Source: CAWBBA01 sp963729795 (GTDB taxonomy: Bacteria > Desulfobacterota > Desulfomonilia > Desulfomonilales > Desulfomonilaceae). From it: 64,000 nt of DNA. The notes under the pieces were generated by a model, which was not told the origin of the DNA, ran no database searches, and was given only the letters and a program-made list of their open reading frames with translations. Shown one piece after another: positions 60,639 through 64,000 of the stretch. The first letter of the stretch is position 1. Each line of letters begins with the position of its first letter. A program made the position numbers and the translations under genes. The DNA lies in assembly GCA_963729795.1 (NCBI GenBank), contig CAVSPC010000019.1, positions 1-64,000 on the forward strand, read 5' to 3'.

Positions 60639-60940
60639 TTATAGATCAACCGGGGCCACATCTCCCCAGCCATCAACGATTGCGCTTGGCGCTATGATAT
60701 GACGAATTTTGACCAGGTATTGCCGGAAACGATCGTACCTGCCAGTCCGGTGTTGTAGTTGTCCCGCGATCAAACCAGGATGTATTTGCAGAGTCCGCGC
60801 TAAACCAAGGAATCCCCAGCCTGGAACAAAGGCGCTGCATCAATTAGGGCCGCCTCTAATTCCTTAATCGAGTCCTCATTTAATTTTCGGAGACTTATTA
60901 GTCCGACGGCATGTTGCGGCGGTATGTGAAGCGTTGCCAT
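60639..60940 (-). pseudogene. Decayed gene with ImmA/IrrE-like C-terminal remnant
   Basis: ATG 60940 opens a 46-codon frame (MATLHIPPQHAVGLISLRKL, then EDSIKELEAALIDAAPLF). From about 60815 another frame reads GFLGLARTLQIHPGLIAGQL, QHRTGRYDRFRQYLVKIRH and AIVDGWGDVAPVDL, ending at 60639. The IHPGLIAGQLQH part resembles the end of HTH-ImmA/IrrE peptidases of HigA-type modules. The N-terminal HTH and the HExxH protease core are absent. It is likely a deletion remnant of a third gene of this locus. Confidence 0.45.
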
Positions 60941-61158
60941 TATCTGACCTGTCCTAACGCGGTTATTGTCTAGCTGTACAAGAGTGTACCACCCAAATAT
61001 TCACGCGAAGTCCCAGCTATCCGACACTTACGGCTTTGGACTCGCCAGTCAAATTTCTGTTTCCTGAAGGAATAAAACACACTAGACAAATAAAAGTCCT
61101 TGATGCAAGCGCGCCCGTGTGTGAATGGGTTATTTTTTTACTCCGCACCTCTCAAAAC

Positions 61159-61187
61159 ATAATAAACGCGCGCTATTCGCCTGTCAA
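61159..61187 (-). promoter_or_regulatory. Strong promoter inside the mobile element
   Basis: On the minus strand TTGACA (61182-61187) and TATTAT (61159-61164) are exactly 17 bases apart, close to consensus. It reads towards the decayed gene and the 160-residue gene. Confidence 0.65.
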
Positions 61188-61511
61188 GTTAAAGTGAATC
61201 GCGCGATCGCAGTTTAATAGACTGGTTTCGCGTATTGTTTCTTGTGAGTTGTCCATTAATTTCGCCAATTCATTGACCTTTGGCACGCTTTTTGTTAAGA
61301 GTTTTTACCCACTAATCGGGGGGCTGCGTTCAGGGGCAATCTTTTGCGGATTATTTGTCAAGTGAAGAATTCCGTTCCGAGAATTTCAAACTGACCCACT
61401 ACCAATTTTTGTGTATCTTGGCGCTGCGAGTTGTAGTATTATAAAATTATTCTTACACTATCTTGACTCCGGACGCTTTTTGACGGCCTTTTTGAGAGGA
61501 TATCGACCTTT

Positions 61512-62456
61512 ATGGCAAACAAAACGGTAATAAATGCGGCTGAAGTGATGAGAGACATCCGTGGAGGCATGTCCAGCCAAGACATTATGAAGAAGTACAA
61601 CCTGAGCCCCAAAGGGCTGCAAAGCTTATTCAATAAACTGGTTAACGCAGGTGTCCTAAACCAGTCGGAGCTCCCACGGTCATCCAACGCAATGGGCCCA
61701 GCGCCTGACCCGGCCCCACGGCATGCCGCTTTCACGGAAGAACCCAAGGCTCAACCCACGGTGCCCCACACCCCAGTTTCTTTCGACGCGTGGAGATGCC
61801 CTGCTTGCGGCATATCGCAGCCTGAAGTTCCTGAAGAGTGCCCTAAATGCGGCATTGTGGTCTCCAAATTTCAGGATAAACAGACAGAGTATGACCAACA
61901 TCTGCGTGGTATGCCAATCGGCCAGCAAATACAGCACTTTTCTAACACGGAGAGGCAAGAATCCCCATCCTATTCCGAGGACAGGGAAGAATCCAACGTG
62001 AGCTTTGCCCTCATTCTGGGAGGCGCAGGCGGGATAATTCTACTGATTGGCCTTTTTACTCCAATTCTGGTCCATCCTCTAGGAGGACTAAGCTTTTTTA
62101 AAGTGAAAGCAGGAGTGGCTGTCATTCTTGCTGCATGTGGAATTTCAGCCGTGATTTTACCGCTAATTAACTATGCAAGGTTACAATGGCTCCCCGGACT
62201 CTGTTCTCTGGGGATACTCATTTATTACTTTCATGCATTCAAGACCTTTACCACGGTCATGCCCAACATGAAGCCAATGGTGGATCAGGCGTTGAAACAC
62301 GCTGGGGGAAATGCATTTACTGAAGCGATCGCGAAAGGCATGAGCCTGGCCATGCAACTTCGAATAGGATGGGGATGGGTTGTTCTATTCTTAGGGACCG
62401 GCGTCATCCTTATCGCCGGAGTTATAGGTTTCTTGCAAAGCAACGAGCCCGATTAG
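61512..62456 (+). CDS. Membrane protein with N-terminal HTH-like module and zinc ribbon
   Basis: 314 residues. Residues about 8-53 (VMRDIRGGMSSQDIMKKYNL, FNKLVNAGVLNQSEL) match the N-terminal module of the PilZ protein at the window start. Residues about 95-118 form a zinc ribbon, CPACGISQPEVPEECPKCGI. Four membrane helices follow (FALILGGAGGIILLIGLFTP, AGVAVILAACGISAVILPLI, LPGLCSLGILIYYFHAF and VVLFLGTGVILIAGVIGFL). GAGAGG lies upstream of the ATG. Function is unknown; a membrane-bound sensor or regulator is possible. Confidence 0.7.
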   Translation: MANKTVINAAEVMRDIRGGMSSQDIMKKYNLSPKGLQSLFNKLVNAGVLNQSELPRSSNAMGPAPDPAPRHAAFTEEPKAQPTVPHTPVSFDAWRCPACGISQPEVPEECPKCGIVVSKFQDKQTEYDQHLRGMPIGQQIQHFSNTERQESPSYSEDREESNVSFALILGGAGGIILLIGLFTPILVHPLGGLSFFKVKAGVAVILAACGISAVILPLINYARLQWLPGLCSLGILIYYFHAFKTFTTVMPNMKPMVDQALKHAGGNAFTEAIAKGMSLAMQLRIGWGWVVLFLGTGVILIAGVIGFLQSNEPD

Positions 62457-62600
62457 TTCCGCGGCACCAGGTAATTTTGTTGGTGTATTGCTCCTGCCGA
62501 TCAGGCCACCTGGGGAACAGGTGACAATTTTGTTTCTTGCCAAATTGGTTCTCGGTACCTAATTTTATTGTAACAGACCAAATAATTAGGAGATTTTTCG

Positions 62601-62846
62601 ATGGCTACAACTCTTCGTCGTTGGCTGCAAACAAGTGGGTTGTCTGTGAGCCCATGGAGGGCAAGACCCGCAACAATTGTTGGAGCGATCGTATTTTTTC
62701 TGATTGCTATTGCTCAACTCTTGAGAGTAATTTTTCATGTGAGAGTGGTAGCGAACGGAGTCGCGCTTCCTTTGTGGCCCAGCCTTGTTGCCTTCGCCAT
62801 CGCATTGATACTGGCGATTTTTCTCTGGCGGGAAAGTAGGCTTTAA
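62601..62846 (+). CDS. Small two-helix membrane protein, 81 aa
   Basis: AGGAG lies nine bases before the ATG. Two helices (ATIVGAIVFFLIAIAQLLRV and LVAFAIALILAIFLW) form a hairpin. The N-terminus is basic and soluble. No family is recognised. Confidence 0.55.
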   Translation: MATTLRRWLQTSGLSVSPWRARPATIVGAIVFFLIAIAQLLRVIFHVRVVANGVALPLWPSLVAFAIALILAIFLWRESRL

Positions 62847-63047
62847 GCTATTGATCTATCGCGGCGCGAGATTCGACAACACTGTTTTCACAAAGTGAAA
62901 TGTTACTAAAAATCAAGGCGCACGTATTGTACCGCTGAAATCAGAACTCGACGGCTGTCATGAGCATCATAGAGGCAGCCGATCAGTCCCCGTTTTCCCG
63001 GACTTGGTAATGCACAATTGCGAATAGGGCTTGACCTCAGCGAGAGG

Positions 63048-63100
63048 GTAGTGGGTCAGTTTGAATTTCAAGAGGGGAAAAATTCAAACTGACCTACTAC
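63048..63100. repeat. 53-base palindrome made of two ends of the mobile element
   Basis: GTAGTGGGTCAGTTTGAATT faces its inverted copy (20 of 21 bases match) across an 11-base centre, CAAGAGGGGAA. The sequence equals the ends of the element at 59822-61402 with no cargo. No flanking duplication was seen. The stretch 62847-63303 otherwise contains no gene. Confidence 0.7.
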
Positions 63101-63303
63101 CGACAAGTTGGTGCAACCTTCGTTTAAAGAGCGTACAATCAGAGATCATATTCGATCATTTTGAGCCAGCTCTAAAAGCAGCAGGCGATCTATTCAGGGG
63201 CCTCATTCGGCGATGAGTGCACACGGAGACATTGGCTGCCGGACATACACAACACTTTGACAAGGCAGGGGATTTTGAAACGCTATCTCAGAGAGGTCAC
63301 AAG

Positions 63304-63768
63304 ATGGCAAAAAAAAGTGCAGGACTTCTCATGTATAGACTTATTGACGGAAAACTGGAGGTATTTTTGGTCCACATGGGCGGGCCCTTCTGGGCCAAGA
63401 AGGATATCGGGGCCTGGTCGATTCCCAAAGGTGAATATCAACCGGACGAAGATCCGTTTGAGGCGGCTAAGCGGGAATTTCTCGAGGAAACAGGCTTTGC
63501 TGCGATCGGTGAATTCATTAGACTAAAGGACGTGAAGCAACCGGGCGGTAAGGTAGTGTCTGCCTGGGCATTTGAAGGGGACTGCGGCGCTAAGCAGATT
63601 ACCAGCAATACTTTCTCTATGGAATGGCCTCCTCGTTCCGGGCGTTTCCAGGAATTTCCCGAGGTCGATCGTGCTGAATGGTTCGCGCTCGATATCGCGA
63701 ATGGAAAATTATTGAAAGGCCAGCGGCCTTTCATTCAGGAACTTCAGAGCATCCTGCAGGACAAGTAG
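63304..63768 (+). CDS. NUDIX hydrolase
   Basis: 154 residues from ATG 63304 with GAGAGG upstream; the frame starts earlier at 63217. The Nudix box is complete: GEYQPDEDPFEAAKREFLEE followed by TGF. The start KSAGLLMYRLIDGKLEVFLV and the WAKKDIGAWSIPKGEY block match the subfamily annotated as predicted NTP pyrophosphohydrolases related to diadenosine polyphosphate hydrolases. The substrate is unknown. It is cytoplasmic and appears monocistronic. Confidence 0.85.
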   Translation: MAKKSAGLLMYRLIDGKLEVFLVHMGGPFWAKKDIGAWSIPKGEYQPDEDPFEAAKREFLEETGFAAIGEFIRLKDVKQPGGKVVSAWAFEGDCGAKQITSNTFSMEWPPRSGRFQEFPEVDRAEWFALDIANGKLLKGQRPFIQELQSILQDK

Positions 63769-64000
63769 CAGAACAAAGCATTCTTCGAACCACAGTGTAG
63801 GATATTGTTTTGCCATCATTTCCCCATACGGTGAGAACTTTAGAGGCGAACTCTCTGCGTTCGGGGCGCACTCTGTGTCTCACGAAACGGTGATCCCGCG
63901 CAAATCGCGGGATTGATTGCCCGATGGGCGGTCGCGAATCTTCTGACTGCCGATCGGCATCAATGTTACTGGAGACGAGAGTCACAGATAGGTACGAGGT

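Larger units (their letters stand above)
59822..61402. mobile_element. 1.58-kb transposase-less element with inverted ends and 10-bp target duplication
   Basis: GTAGTGGGTCAGTTT begins at 59822 and recurs inverted, ending at 61402; similarity continues for about six more bases inward. The ten bases CAATTTTTGT occur just outside both ends (59812-59821 and 61403-61412), as expected of a target-site duplication. Closing the site gives a continuous GCAATTTTTGTGTATC. Inside are an 89-residue protein gene, a convergent 160-residue protein gene, a decayed gene and a strong promoter, but no transposase. A related 53-base palindrome lies at 63048. It is therefore a non-autonomous cargo element mobilised by an enzyme encoded elsewhere. 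Confidence 0.82.

Noticed and set aside
61190..61300. Short minus-strand GTG frame ending before the element promoter
   Set aside because: Only about 36 codons, no ribosome site; it overlaps the promoter region.
63731..63985. 84-codon minus-strand frame at the right edge
   Set aside because: No ribosome site or motif; partly opposite the NUDIX gene.

Overview
The window looks like a chromosome segment of a Desulfobacterota (deltaproteobacterial) organism, probably near the Desulfomonile/Syntrophobacter group. This rests on protein style: a two-CW cysteine protein, stand-alone PATAN/DUF4388 domains, a ferredoxin with a helix-turn-helix (HTH) domain, and multi-domain Che proteins. It also rests on several interspersed palindromic repeat families of a kind I associate with these genomes. 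No rRNA, tRNA or CRISPR array was seen. The species is not proven.

Left part (1-13.9 kb): a PilZ-type protein cut by the window edge; a MNT-type nucleotidyltransferase with a truncated HEPN partner; an iron-sulfur protein; a two-CW protein; CorA; a three-gene amidoligase locus (retropepsin-like protease, inactive transglutaminase with membrane helices, RimK-like ATP-grasp ligase); then small envelope proteins, including a frameshifted AMIN protein and a YdcF/ElyC-like protein.

Centre-left (14.3-33.7 kb): envelope polysaccharide genes (export lipoprotein, tandem GT-C-like membrane proteins, outer-membrane protein, SIS isomerase, CapD-like dehydratase, Wzc-like tyrosine autokinase). Embedded among them is a lasso-peptide-type RiPP cluster on the minus strand: PqqD-like RRE, B2 protease, asparagine-synthetase-like cyclase, short precursor and HprK-like kinase. 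A B12 radical SAM gene and a broken nucleotidyltransferase lie next to it.

Centre (33.9-46.3 kb): a minus-strand chemosensory operon (PATAN, REC-PATAN-REC-CheB, CheW, MCP, CheY, HAMP protein, a large CheA, frameshifted ParA, REC-CheB-like). Its two CheB-type domains lack different catalytic residues. The operon abuts the polysaccharide autokinase, so control of exopolysaccharide or surface behaviour is a reasonable inference.

Right part (46.9-64 kb): GT-C-like membrane protein, Wzt-like ABC ATPase without a visible permease, glycosyltransferase, an ion-transporter-superfamily permease with a fused periplasmic domain, CBS protein, a broken SGNH-TPR gene, and ilvBN with a leader peptide, attenuator and promoter. 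A 1.58-kb element without a transposase lies just upstream of the ilv promoter. It has inverted ends and a 10-bp target duplication and carries two genes of unknown function and a decayed gene. Two membrane proteins and a NUDIX hydrolase follow.

Caution: at least five genes carry frameshifts or short duplications (AMIN, ParA, nucleotidyltransferase, SGNH-TPR, ilvB). In ilvB, an essential gene, three shifts cancel out. Part of this is likely sequence error rather than biology.
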